DNA of 32,215 bases, from contig CAMBPS010000040.1 in assembly GCA_945869675.1 (NCBI GenBank), positions 1 through 32,215 of the forward strand, given 5' to 3'. Of the stretch, positions 24,676-32,215 are shown one piece after another. The notes beneath the pieces are model-generated. The model did not search any database, was not told where the DNA came from, and saw only the letters and a program-made list of their open reading frames with translations. Made by a program: the position numbers and the translations under genes. The stretch's first letter is position 1, and every line of letters begins with the position of its first letter. The DNA is from Prosthecobacter debontii (lineage in GTDB: Bacteria > Verrucomicrobiota > Verrucomicrobiia > Verrucomicrobiales > Verrucomicrobiaceae).

Positions 24676-25461
24676 CTATTTCTTCCCAAAGAAATCAGCC
24701 AGTTTCTTCAAATCTGTCTCGCCTGCGGGTTTCATGGCGCTGTCGATGATTTGCTGCTGGAGAGCGCAGAGTTCCTTCACGCCTTTGCGGCCGTGGAGGA
24801 GCATGGCCTCTAGCTGGGGCTGGGTAAAGGTGGCCTCTTCGCCGCTACCCTGGATTTCGACAAAGTCGCCATCTTCGGTGAGGACGATGTTGCAATCGAC
24901 ATCGGCTTTGGCGTCTTCTTCATAGCAGAGGTCGAGCAGGGCTTCGTCCTTCCAGAGACCGACGCTGATCGCTCCGACTTTCTTTTTCAGCGGTTGTTGC
25001 GTGATCTTGCCTTTTTCCAGGAGGCGATTAAACGCTATTGCGGCGGCAACACAGGCACCTGTGATGGAAGCGGTACGGGTGCCCCCATCCGCCTGAAGGA
25101 CATCGCAGTCGATGTTCAAGGTACGTGAGCCGAGCTTTTTGAGGTCCACAACGGCGCGCAAGCTGCGACCAATGAGACGCTGGATCTCGATGCTGCGGCC
25201 ATCGGGTCTGCCGCGGTTGCTGTCGCGTTCTTTACGGTCTAGGGTGGAATAGGGCAGCATGGAATACTCAGCGGTGAGCCAACCGCCCTGCACGCCTTGG
25301 GCTTTCATCCAGCGCGGCACTTCTTCTTGAATGGTGGCAGCACAAATCACGCGCGTATTGCCAAAAGCGATCAGTACGGAAGCGGTGGCGTGGGGGGCGA
25401 CGTCGAGAACAAACTCGACCGGACGAAGTTGGTCGGCACTACGGCCATCAATGCGGGGCAT
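24676..25461 (-). CDS. rph: Ribonuclease PH
   Basis: A 261-residue phosphate-dependent 3'-5' exoribonuclease that trims tRNA 3' ends. The start MPRIDGRSADQLRPV is typical. The body shows GNTRVICAATIQEEVPRWMK, then GWLTAEYSMLPYST, the phosphate-site region RPDGRSIEIQRLIGRSLRA, the core CDVLQADGGTRTASITGA, and the metal-site region LDLCYEEDAKADVDCNIV. It ends with the usual TFTQPQLEAMLLHGRKGVKE. Slightly longer than the common 238-residue form because of a C-terminal tail of about 20 residues. It lies 41 bp downstream of a membrane protein gene on the same strand, so it is possibly co-transcribed with it. The enzyme forms a hexamer in the cytoplasm. Confidence 0.97.
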   Translation of the reverse strand: MPRIDGRSADQLRPVEFVLDVAPHATASVLIAFGNTRVICAATIQEEVPRWMKAQGVQGGWLTAEYSMLPYSTLDRKERDSNRGRPDGRSIEIQRLIGRSLRAVVDLKKLGSRTLNIDCDVLQADGGTRTASITGACVAAAIAFNRLLEKGKITQQPLKKKVGAISVGLWKDEALLDLCYEEDAKADVDCNIVLTEDGDFVEIQGSGEEATFTQPQLEAMLLHGRKGVKELCALQQQIIDSAMKPAGETDLKKLADFFGKK

Positions 25462-25502
25462 CTATCCGATGTGGCAAGGCTTCCGCGCAGGTCAAGGAAA
25501 GC

Positions 25503-26321
25503 TCACACTTTCACCATATCCTTCACCACCTCGAACCATAGGTAAAAGCAACCGCGCCAAGAGTAACGAAACTCGCTATTCCCAGCCATCTCGATGAGTC
25601 CGACGCTGATGTTGTAATGGATCTGGTCATTCATGTCCTGCTCAATAAAAGTCGATAGTTGCTCGGCTTCGAGAGCGCTCAGGTCGGTGACTTCTAAGTC
25701 GTGGCTTTTCAGAAAATCGGCGTGCTCTACCATGAGATCTTCCATACTGTCTGCATAGGTGTAGCGGTTCATGCGATGGCCCGGTGAGAATTGCATCGTC
25801 GGAGGAAAGGGATAATTTGTCGTTGTATAGATGATGCCACGATCGATGCGTGAGGTCAGGCTAACGTAGCTAAAGGCATACTCTTCCTGCTGCGCTAAGG
25901 CGATTGCGGCCTGGGTGCGTAGCTCTGGATGATAAAATAGACGCATGAAGTGCTGGGTCTCACTCCACTTCCAGCCGGTATCGTCCGTTTTTTCAAAACC
26001 TTCCATTTCGATTTCGCTGCTGAGTTCTTCTAGATCAGGAAAAAGCTCGCGCGAGGGGGGGAAGCGGTGTTTGACCTCGCTCTTCATCGGAAAGCGTAGC
26101 TTTCGCACACGGCCTACGATCTCAACCCAGGGCAGCATGAACCACAGGGCGATGCTGCCAGCTCCTGCGGCATGACTGCCGGTGAGGAAGTAACCGCCTA
26201 GATAAGAAGCGCCCAACAGGGATAACCAGCCTAGTTTGTGAACATAGCGGTTCTCGAAAGTGCGGCACGCTACCGCGAAGACGACGGCGGCGGCGAGGAA
26301 GAGAAACTGCTGTAAGCTCAT
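25503..26321 (-). CDS. Conserved-type membrane protein, function unknown
   Basis: A 272-residue protein that I do not recognise. It starts with two or three hydrophobic helices (FLFLAAAVVFAVACR, LSLLGASYLGGYFLTGS, GAGSIALWFMLPWVEIVG) and then has a cytoplasmic-looking domain of about 190 residues with the pattern PSRELFPDLEELSSEIEMEG and later TQAAIALAQQEEYAFSYVSL. The soluble domain mixes strands and helices with no catalytic motif I can name. It lies upstream of rph in the same orientation (41 bp between them) and follows a zinc-ribbon membrane protein gene at a distance of 49 bp, suggesting an operon of three. The start with a short MSLQQ lead into the first helix is natural. Confidence 0.7.
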   Translation of the reverse strand: MSLQQFLFLAAAVVFAVACRTFENRYVHKLGWLSLLGASYLGGYFLTGSHAAGAGSIALWFMLPWVEIVGRVRKLRFPMKSEVKHRFPPSRELFPDLEELSSEIEMEGFEKTDDTGWKWSETQHFMRLFYHPELRTQAAIALAQQEEYAFSYVSLTSRIDRGIIYTTTNYPFPPTMQFSPGHRMNRYTYADSMEDLMVEHADFLKSHDLEVTDLSALEAEQLSTFIEQDMNDQIHYNISVGLIEMAGNSEFRYSWRGCFYLWFEVVKDMVKV

Positions 26322-26370
26322 GAAGTGAGTCCAAGAAACGCTACGCCTGCCCCCATGGCAAGTCTGCTTA

Positions 26371-26817
26371 TCAGTGGCGTGAAGTTCTTTGCAATCTCCA
26401 GGGAGTGCCGCAATACATGCAGCGGAAGCTAGCTGTAAAAAGGATCGAGATCACGGCTGAGGCTCGATAGCTGAGCGGCCAGATACGGAAAGCATTGGCA
26501 TGTTTACGGCAGCGCTTCTCATGCATGACCGTGCCATGGCAGAGTGGGCAGGTGAGAGTTTTGGATAAAACAAAGACCGACACTCGGCAAACTGTGAAAG
26601 TCCCTAGGCCGCCTAGAGCCAGCCAGCCCCAGAGGGGTTTCTCCGTCAGCATCAGTCCTGCGGCGCCGATGAGAAAGGCAAGTGAGCCAAAAAAAGCTAG
26701 AGTTAGCAAGAGCACCACTTGTAGCAATCTTCCTAGGCGATGGTAGCCACGTGCACTGCGGATCCGGGGTGCTTCGAGGGGCTTGGGTTCAGAGGCTTGG
26801 AAGCCAGGTTGCTTCAT
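26371..26817 (-). CDS. Small membrane protein with two-part zinc ribbon
   Basis: I choose the ATG at 26817 (MKQPGFQASEPKPLEAPRIR), giving 148 residues; the open frame extends another 56 codons upstream but that extension has no protein-like pattern. There are two hydrophobic segments (LLQVVLLLTLAFFGSLAFLI and about 25 residues later WGWLALGGLGTFTVCRVSVF). Then come a CPLC pair, a basic stretch and a second hydrophobic segment leading to a CMYC pair near the C-terminus. The two CxxC pairs probably share one zinc. Function unknown. It is upstream of the 272-residue membrane protein by 49 bp on the same strand. Confidence 0.65.
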   Translation of the reverse strand: MKQPGFQASEPKPLEAPRIRSARGYHRLGRLLQVVLLLTLAFFGSLAFLIGAAGLMLTEKPLWGWLALGGLGTFTVCRVSVFVLSKTLTCPLCHGTVMHEKRCRKHANAFRIWPLSYRASAVISILFTASFRCMYCGTPWRLQRTSRH

Positions 26818-27091
26818 GACCCCATAGGTGAACCTTGAAGAATCAGGTTTCAACCTGAGAAATGCATTGCTACTCACCCGATTGTTAGCGCATTCATAGT
26901 CTCCTGCATGACGAACGCCCTGACGCCTCTCCGTGATTTTCCAGATCGTTTTTCCTCTTTGTGCTGCAGGAGTCCTTACCCACATGGGATGGGAACTCGG
27001 AGTTCATCGCCTTAGTCAGAGTGAGCACAGAAGACAATTTTATCACCGCTATACGCGCTGAAGCTGCAGCTAGTTAAGCCATTGAGGCAGC

Positions 27092-27607
27092 CTAAGCGGC
27101 CAAATCCAGCCGCTGGACACGCTGATATATCACGATTTCAAAAGAGAAGGCATGATCATCATCCACGGCCTGGGATCGCCGAGAAACAGGCTCCCATTCG
27201 CTTTTGGAGATTTTAGGGAACGCTAGCCCATGGCCTAGAATCTCATGCACTTCAGTGATGATGAGTCGATGCGCATGGCTTATAGCTGCTTGATAAATCT
27301 CAGCCCCGCCGCAGCAGACAAGTTCTCGTTGGTATTCAGCCAATCGCAGCGCCTCAGGCACGGATGAGACAGCCTTTCCATTTGGCACGATTAACTTCGG
27401 CTCATGCGTCAGCACCAGTGGATGATGGCCCGGCTGAAACCATCCAAGCATTTCCTCATAAGTGCGCCGTCCCAAAAGCAGCCACTTTTCCCGAGTGTAT
27501 TGGCGGAAGTGCGCGCGATCCGCAGGCAGACACCAAGGCACACCGCTGCCTCTAGAAATATAGCCATCCGCGGATACGGCAGCGATGAGGGTGAGGGTGG
27601 CACTCAT
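27092..27607 (-). CDS. folA: Dihydrofolate reductase
   Basis: A 171-residue enzyme reducing dihydrofolate to tetrahydrofolate with NADPH. I place the start at the ATG at 27607 (MSATLTLIAAVSADGYISRG); the open frame runs further upstream, but that part has no similarity to the family. Landmarks are the Met20-loop equivalent GVPWCLPADRAHFRQYT with W25 and the active-site acid D30, the NADPH-binding LLLGRRTYEEML, and the glycine pair CCGGAEIYQAAI with TEVHE after it. A RibD-type reductase is a less likely alternative, because the PWxLPxD motif favours DHFR. No thymidylate synthase is nearby. It is divergent from the TamB-like gene, with 88 bp between starts. Confidence 0.92.
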   Translation of the reverse strand: MSATLTLIAAVSADGYISRGSGVPWCLPADRAHFRQYTREKWLLLGRRTYEEMLGWFQPGHHPLVLTHEPKLIVPNGKAVSSVPEALRLAEYQRELVCCGGAEIYQAAISHAHRLIITEVHEILGHGLAFPKISKSEWEPVSRRSQAVDDDHAFSFEIVIYQRVQRLDLAA

Positions 27608-27695
27608 GATTGGTAGGCTATCCTGTGAGTTCTGGCTTGTCTTGGTAAATTGTAGCCAATCCTGTCGCTGCTTGCCAGCTGCCCAGTTTGCGCGC

Positions 27696-30600
27696 ATGGA
27701 AGGACCTGTGACCGAAGAATTAAAATCCGTGAAGCCACAGAGCCATTTTCGCATTTGGCTGAAAAGGCTCTTCATGGGCTCTCTTTTACTCTTGATTGGA
27801 CTGGTCGTGTTTCATCGGCCCCTGATCCTGGCGCTCGTCCGTTGGGTAGGTCCACAGGGGGCAGCCACTCAGGGATTGTCGTTGACCTGGGTGGTTAATG
27901 GCTCGCTCTGGGAAGATCTGGAAATCACCGACCTCAAAGCGGGTGGCGGTTTAGCCCATTGGTTGCCCAAGGCCACAATCGGGAAGTTGGCTCTCAGCTA
28001 CGATCCTAGCGCATTGCTGGAGCACATCGTCAAAGGCGTCACCATTCATGACCTCGAGGCCGATGTGGATCTGCGGCATTTACCCGCTTCAGATAGCCCA
28101 GCAAAAGAAGTGGTCAAAAGCGCTGCCACAGGCAAAGCACCACCCTTGATTTGGCCTGGTTTTATCGATCTTAAAAACATCAACGCCAATGTGACACTGG
28201 CCGACGGCAAAAAGGTCATGCTTCAAGGTCTCACCTTGCAAGTGGGAGAGGGGATGCCCGGTGTCTTTGAATGTCGCTCGCTGAGCGTGCAGCCGGATGG
28301 ATTAAGGCTAGAAAACCTCAAAGCTCAGGTGGAGTGGAAGTCGCGGTCGCTGGTGATTAAAGGTTTCTCATTGCCAAAAGACATCATCTTAGATGAGCTG
28401 CTCCTAGATCTAAAAGACTTCGAATCCGGAACCTTTGGGACCAACATTTTAGCGCATTTAGGGGCGGCCAAAGTCGCAATCAGTAGCTCTATCGCAGATG
28501 CTTTTGGGTCTAATTTAAAAGTGAAAGTAAAGACTCAAATCAGCGAACTGCGTTCGCTTGAGTTACAGGCGCTTGGCTTGCCCGAAGAGGTGCTTTTTGA
28601 ACACGGCACTCTGAATCTCCACCTCGAAGGCGATCCACTCACACCACCTCTCATGAAAGTGCAAACGCAGTTCGCTGCCGCCAATATCCGTGCCGCAGGT
28701 GCTAAGATCGACAAAGTGGAGTTCGATGCCAACATCGCTGATTCCGCCGCTAAAGTCCACATGCTGCGCTTTATCAGTGGCCGTAATGTGATCGAGTTCA
28801 CAGCAGACGCAAAGTTGCCGCAGAAGATCGAAGAATGGCAGAAAACGGCCTGGAGCGCTGTCATGAAAGCCAGCATCTGTGATCTCACGCAATTGCTCGA
28901 AACTCCACCACCAGCAAGCGGCAACATCTTATTGCAAGCCAAAGCTAAAGGTGTGGGTTCTACACCAAGCGAGCTCTCAGGCAGGCTGAATGGCGAGACA
29001 CTGAGCTTTCAAGAATATCGCCTGCCGAAGTGGGCCACTGAATTTTCGCTCAATGGCAAAGAAGCTCGCTTTGAAATTCCAGGCTTAGAGCTCGGCACTG
29101 GCAACCAGCTTGCCGTCAAAGCAAGCCTGCTAATCGATGATGCCATGCCCGTGAAAGTCGAGTGGAAATTCGGCCTTAGTGAGCCCACGGAGCTTTTTAA
29201 AACCATAGGCCTCAAAGCTCCAGATAAGACGATCTCCGGCATTGTCGACTTAGCCGGCAAGGCTGATTTCAAAATGAAGGATCTCAGCGCAGGCCATTAT
29301 GAAGGTCTGCTTGCCGATCTCCATTTGCAGGTGCAAAAAGGCCAGTTCGGTGAAAGTCAGCTCCCCAGTCTTTCTCTAGAAGCGCACACGCAGGATGGCA
29401 AGGCTCAGGTAAAGCCCTGTGTCATCCGCTTTGATGATGAAAATCATCTGGAACTCACCGCTAAGGTGGCCATGAAGCCGCCCTTTGGCTTTTCGACTCA
29501 GGGCAGCATCTCCATGCCCGCTTTAGTGAAGTTAAATGCGCTCTTGGCCAGCTTTGCTGCCCCTGAGTTGAAATCCGGCAGCCTTTTCAGCAACCTCAAT
29601 GCTGCAGGTCAGATCCAACCCTGGCAGTGTGAAGGTAAAGCCACGGTGACTGCGGCTAAGGTCCATCCCGTCAATCTGCCAGAGTCTGCTGACTTAAAGC
29701 TCGAGGCAGACTTTGCTGGAACTCGCGCCGAGTTGAAATCTATCGAGGCCAAGCTCGGCCCTTGGAAGCTCGCGATCAAAGGAGTCGTCGATGATAAATC
29801 GGCCAATCTTTCCCAAGTGCGAGTGTGGCAAAAAGACATTCTGCTGATAGAAGGTCATGCCAGTGTGCCCTTTGATGTCATGCAGACGTCTAAGGCGGAT
29901 AGCGCCCCGGTCGATGTTGTCATCAAAGCCAAGGATCTCCGCCTGAATGAAGTGCTGGCTGTCGCAGGCATCAAGGACATGCCGCCTGGAATCTTCAATG
30001 CCGACATTGCCATCAAAGGGAGATTGGAAACGCTAGACGGCGTGGTCAAAGTCAACTTGCGAGACGTGAAAGTGCCCAAGGGGCCAAAGGCTTTTACACC
30101 TGCTAAGTTCGATCTCGATGCCACCCTGAGCGGTAATCAGATGAGGTCCCTCATCAAATTGACGCAGCCACCTTTGCAGCCGCTGATCGTTGATGTCTCC
30201 ATGCCTCTCGACGTCGAGGCCGTGGTGAAAAAGCCTGCCTTGATCAACGACACCGCCCTGAAGATCGCTGTCCGCATGGCCGAGAGTGATTTGGGCTTTC
30301 TCCGCGAATACGCACCGGACACGATCCAAAATTTGCCTGCCAAATTGAAGCTCAATGCTGATGTGAGTGGGACCGTTTCCAAGCCGCTCATTCAGGCGGC
30401 TGTTGATCTGGATGCCAAAGAAGTCTCTTGGGCCATAGCCGACATGCCTTCCATTCGCGATGTGCGCGTTCGGTTGCGGGTCAGTGACCGCAGACTCAAC
30501 ATCGAAGATCTTTCGTTCCTCATGGCTGGCGGACGCGTGAAAATCGATGGCAGTGTCGATGCGGCTGACACAAGAAACCCCGCTTTAAATCTTAACATTC

Positions 30601-31520
30601 AGGCCCGTGAAGCGCTCGTCTTTCGTGATCCTACGACCTCTTTGCGTGCCAATGCTGACCTTACCTGCATCGGTTCTCTTGCCGCTGCGCGTGTGGCTGG
30701 TTTGGTCGAGGCCGTTCGCGGTCGCATCTTTAAAGAGATCGATCTCATGCCTGTGTTGAAGTTGCCTGCCGATGTGCCTCCCGTGCCAGAAAACACTCAG
30801 CGCAGTGAGGCTAAGCTAGTTCTTCCAACAACCATGAAGGACTGGACCTTTGATCTGCGTTTAAAGACCATTGACCCTTTGCTTATTTCTGGAAATTTGG
30901 CAAACGGAGCCATCTCCGCAGACATTCTCCTCAACGGAACAGGCGCCTCTCCGCAATTGACCGGTAAAGCCAACGTGGATCGGCTGCTTTTAAAGCTGCC
31001 CTTTAGCCTCGTCAAAATCACCAAGGGCGTCGTCACAATGAAGCCGCAGACGCCTTTTGACCCATCTCTGGACATCCGAGGAGAGTCCCGCATCGGCAGC
31101 AACGACATCACCCTCTATGTCTATGGGCGCTCAACCAATCCGAAGACCCGCTTCGTTAGCTCTCCCCCCATGAGCGAGCCCGACATCGTTACTTTAATCG
31201 CCACTGGCACCACGTTAAACGGCAGTGCTAGTGATCTCGCCTCAGAAGCTGCGAGCCGTGCTGCCCTGCTTTTCATCACTGAACTGTATCGCAAGACGTT
31301 TAACCAAAAGAAAATCGTTCGCGAAGAACCGCCACGTCTGCACATGAGCGTCAATCCCTCTGGTGGAGACCGAAGTAGTGATGCCGTTCAGGCCACCTAT
31401 GACCTAAGTGATAAATGGCGTATCACTGGCCGATTTACCCAAGCAGGCCGAATGAAAGCCCTTCTAGGCTACGTGCTACGCTTTGGTCTGGCCGCTAAGG
31501 CGGTGGATGAAAAGCGGTGA
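27696..31520 (+). CDS. TamB-domain translocation/assembly or lipid-transfer protein
   Basis: A 1274-residue protein with an N-terminal membrane anchor (FMGSLLLLIGLVVFHRPLIL) and a long, repetitive beta-rich body of AsmA/TamB type, full of alternating hydrophobic strands. The C-terminal TamB (DUF490) domain is clear: GTGASPQLTGKANVDRLLLK, then FSLVKITKGVVTMKPQTPFD and MSEPDIVTLIATGTTL, and after it LFITELYRKTF. Members span the periplasm and move phospholipids or help outer-membrane protein assembly. No TamA/BamA-like gene is adjacent. I choose ATG 27696 because the first helix then begins at about residue 26; the open frame continues 37 codons upstream to 27585, but this would overlap the dihydrofolate reductase start on the other strand. 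Confidence 0.88.
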   Translation: MEGPVTEELKSVKPQSHFRIWLKRLFMGSLLLLIGLVVFHRPLILALVRWVGPQGAATQGLSLTWVVNGSLWEDLEITDLKAGGGLAHWLPKATIGKLALSYDPSALLEHIVKGVTIHDLEADVDLRHLPASDSPAKEVVKSAATGKAPPLIWPGFIDLKNINANVTLADGKKVMLQGLTLQVGEGMPGVFECRSLSVQPDGLRLENLKAQVEWKSRSLVIKGFSLPKDIILDELLLDLKDFESGTFGTNILAHLGAAKVAISSSIADAFGSNLKVKVKTQISELRSLELQALGLPEEVLFEHGTLNLHLEGDPLTPPLMKVQTQFAAANIRAAGAKIDKVEFDANIADSAAKVHMLRFISGRNVIEFTADAKLPQKIEEWQKTAWSAVMKASICDLTQLLETPPPASGNILLQAKAKGVGSTPSELSGRLNGETLSFQEYRLPKWATEFSLNGKEARFEIPGLELGTGNQLAVKASLLIDDAMPVKVEWKFGLSEPTELFKTIGLKAPDKTISGIVDLAGKADFKMKDLSAGHYEGLLADLHLQVQKGQFGESQLPSLSLEAHTQDGKAQVKPCVIRFDDENHLELTAKVAMKPPFGFSTQGSISMPALVKLNALLASFAAPELKSGSLFSNLNAAGQIQPWQCEGKATVTAAKVHPVNLPESADLKLEADFAGTRAELKSIEAKLGPWKLAIKGVVDDKSANLSQVRVWQKDILLIEGHASVPFDVMQTSKADSAPVDVVIKAKDLRLNEVLAVAGIKDMPPGIFNADIAIKGRLETLDGVVKVNLRDVKVPKGPKAFTPAKFDLDATLSGNQMRSLIKLTQPPLQPLIVDVSMPLDVEAVVKKPALINDTALKIAVRMAESDLGFLREYAPDTIQNLPAKLKLNADVSGTVSKPLIQAAVDLDAKEVSWAIADMPSIRDVRVRLRVSDRRLNIEDLSFLMAGGRVKIDGSVDAADTRNPALNLNIQAREALVFRDPTTSLRANADLTCIGSLAAARVAGLVEAVRGRIFKEIDLMPVLKLPADVPPVPENTQRSEAKLVLPTTMKDWTFDLRLKTIDPLLISGNLANGAISADILLNGTGASPQLTGKANVDRLLLKLPFSLVKITKGVVTMKPQTPFDPSLDIRGESRIGSNDITLYVYGRSTNPKTRFVSSPPMSEPDIVTLIATGTTLNGSASDLASEAASRAALLFITELYRKTFNQKKIVREEPPRLHMSVNPSGGDRSSDAVQATYDLSDKWRITGRFTQAGRMKALLGYVLRFGLAAKAVDEKR

Positions 31521-31673
31521 ACCTAGTTTCAGAAATGCAAGATCGTTGAGCTGCGCCACGGCCTGCCGGATTGTGGGTCGGGAGGTAACCAGAGGCAAGT
31601 TAAGCAGGAGCAGCTCCTCAGATAACGAGACTAGGTCCGCTAAGTGCAGCGTGTCGAAGACCGCCAGAACCGA
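31476..31673 (-). pseudogene. Possible GntR-like winged-helix remnant
   Basis: A 66-codon open stretch on the minus strand, running from a TGA at 31674-31676 to a TAG at 31476-31478, has no ATG start but reads LPLVTSRPTIRQAVAQLNDL followed by AFLKLG. That resembles the recognition helix of GntR-type regulators (consensus VSRPTVRQALxxLexEGLL). It is antisense to the last 45 bp of the TamB-like gene and fills the following intergenic region. Without a start and with the preceding frame closed, it would be a fragment. The evidence is one motif only. Confidence 0.3.
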
Positions 31674-31898
31674 TCAAAGAGACGGTCTGCTAACCTCCAA
31701 AGTCGCCTGAAAAAGAAGGAGTGACCGTCGACTTTCTAGAAAACGTCCGATCTAGCAGGGCGTAGAAGCCCTCCATTCGAATACGCAGGTCCAAAGTTTT
31801 TTGCTTTTTCTGATAAAATATCGACAATGTCACACAATTTGAGTTACTATGTTCGAAATTCGGGTTATTACTCAATGGTTACGTAAACTTCTAAATTT
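31521..31898. other. Intergenic region upstream of the TIGR02597-like gene
   Basis: About 380 bp without an intact gene. The left half includes most of the GntR-like fragment on the minus strand. The middle has a small AGGGC/GCCCT hairpin (near 31757-31772) and then T-rich runs near 31796-31810. The right end holds the promoter listed separately. I see no RNA gene I can name. Confidence 0.45.
31821..31850 (+). promoter_or_regulatory. Candidate promoter of the TIGR02597-like gene
   Basis: TCGACA at 31821-31826 and TACTAT at 31845-31850 are separated by 18 bases in an AT-rich stretch, giving a predicted leader of about 42 bases before the ATG at 31899. The match to consensus is moderate. Confidence 0.35.
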
Positions 31899-32215
31899 AT
31901 GAAAGCGCCAAAAATCATCTGCACTGTTGCAGCCCTCGCCTTTTCCATCGCCGCTTCACAAGCCGTTGAGACAGATCCCGTTGGGTTTGTGAGTGTGACG
32001 GTGCCGGCTAACTCTGATGCTATCTTAGCCGTCCCATTGAATCGAATATCAGAGTTCAAAGGGACGATCAGTTCTATTTCCGGTAACACAATTACAGTAA
32101 GTGGCACCCCCGGTTGGACCACCAATCAATTCGTCTATAATGGTCCTGCCGATGCGGGAACAGACCAATTGAAAACATACGCTATGCAAATTGCGTCAGG
32201 ATCTAAGGAAGGTCT
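31899..32215 (+). CDS. Secreted TIGR02597-like protein (3' end cut by window)
   Basis: The first about 105 residues are visible. A signal peptide (IICTVAALAFSIAASQA) is followed at once by VETDPVGFVSVTVPANSDAI, then LAVPLNRISEFKGTISSISG and GWTTNQFVYNG. The TDPVGFVxVTVPANSD pattern is what I recall for the TIGR02597 family, secreted proteins of unknown role found mainly in Verrucomicrobia. The full-length protein should be several hundred residues and may end in a PEP-CTERM-like sorting tail in some members, which cannot be checked here. Start chosen because the signal peptide begins directly at this ATG. No Shine-Dalgarno sequence precedes it. Confidence 0.75.
   Translation, partial: MKAPKIICTVAALAFSIAASQAVETDPVGFVSVTVPANSDAILAVPLNRISEFKGTISSISGNTITVSGTPGWTTNQFVYNGPADAGTDQLKTYAMQIASGSKEG

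Noticed and set aside
26818..26985. Upstream extension of the zinc-ribbon membrane protein
   Set aside because: The added 56 residues have no pattern and the gene makes sense from 26817.
27585..27695. Upstream extension of the TamB-like gene to 27585
   Set aside because: The 37 extra codons have no signal or family pattern and would overlap the start of dihydrofolate reductase; ATG 27696 places the membrane anchor correctly.
27608..27775. Upstream extension of dihydrofolate reductase to 27775
   Set aside because: The family begins at MSATLTLIAAV (27607); the extra residues are not DHFR-like and would overlap the TamB-like gene.
1..32215. tRNA, rRNA, CRISPR array, prophage or integron
   Set aside because: I found no tRNA T-loop in a cloverleaf context, no regularly spaced repeats, and no phage structural, integrase or attachment-site genes.

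Overview
The window looks like chromosomal DNA from a member of the Verrucomicrobia (Prosthecobacter/Verrucomicrobium-like). This rests on the mix of genes rather than on a marker gene: two secreted PQQ-like beta-propeller proteins, a ThuA-domain protein, a TerB/FHA/ABCG-type fused transporter, a TamB-like protein, and at the right edge the start of a secreted protein resembling the TIGR02597 family, which I associate with this phylum. Almost no start codon is preceded by a Shine-Dalgarno sequence. I saw no rRNA, tRNA, CRISPR array or prophage.

Layout. 1-5.6 kb: 5' part of a MotA/TolQ/ExbB channel gene (minus), a PAS-AraC regulator (minus), two PQQ-like beta-propeller proteins and between them a D-hexose-6-phosphate mutarotase. 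5.6-12 kb: an Lhr-type DEAD/DEAH helicase and a 1209-residue fused ABC exporter, both minus. 12-15 kb: malate dehydrogenase with its own terminator, then an endonuclease/exonuclease/phosphatase-family membrane protein and a secreted carbohydrate-binding-like protein that are almost contiguous. 15.3-17 kb: a small four-cysteine protein, a strong bidirectional terminator, a 29-residue lysine-rich mini-protein gene, and a zinc-binding metallopeptidase. 17.1-18.7 kb: class I fumarate hydratase. With malate dehydrogenase this gives two consecutive TCA-cycle steps within 7 kb, although the genes are not in one operon.

18.7-21.4 kb is the accessory patch. It has a frameshifted BamE/SmpA-like lipoprotein-type gene, a dense block of REP-like palindromes, a frameshifted and truncated IS200/RAYT transposase, then an intact two-gene cassette: a nucleotidyltransferase-fold protein (DUF6036/AbiEii-like) overlapping by 26 bp a 350-residue winged-helix protein. 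The cassette has its own consensus-like promoter, which predicts a leaderless transcript, and a duplicated GATAATATTG box. This is the best candidate here for an uncharacterised toxin-antitoxin or defence-type system.

21.4-32.2 kb: ThuA-like protein, a secreted double-psi-barrel-like protein, a class V PLP enzyme, a cluster of nested inverted repeats, RNase PH, two membrane proteins, dihydrofolate reductase, and, divergently, a large TamB-like protein. A possible GntR regulator remnant lies antisense to and downstream of the TamB 3' end, followed by the TIGR02597-like gene cut by the window edge.
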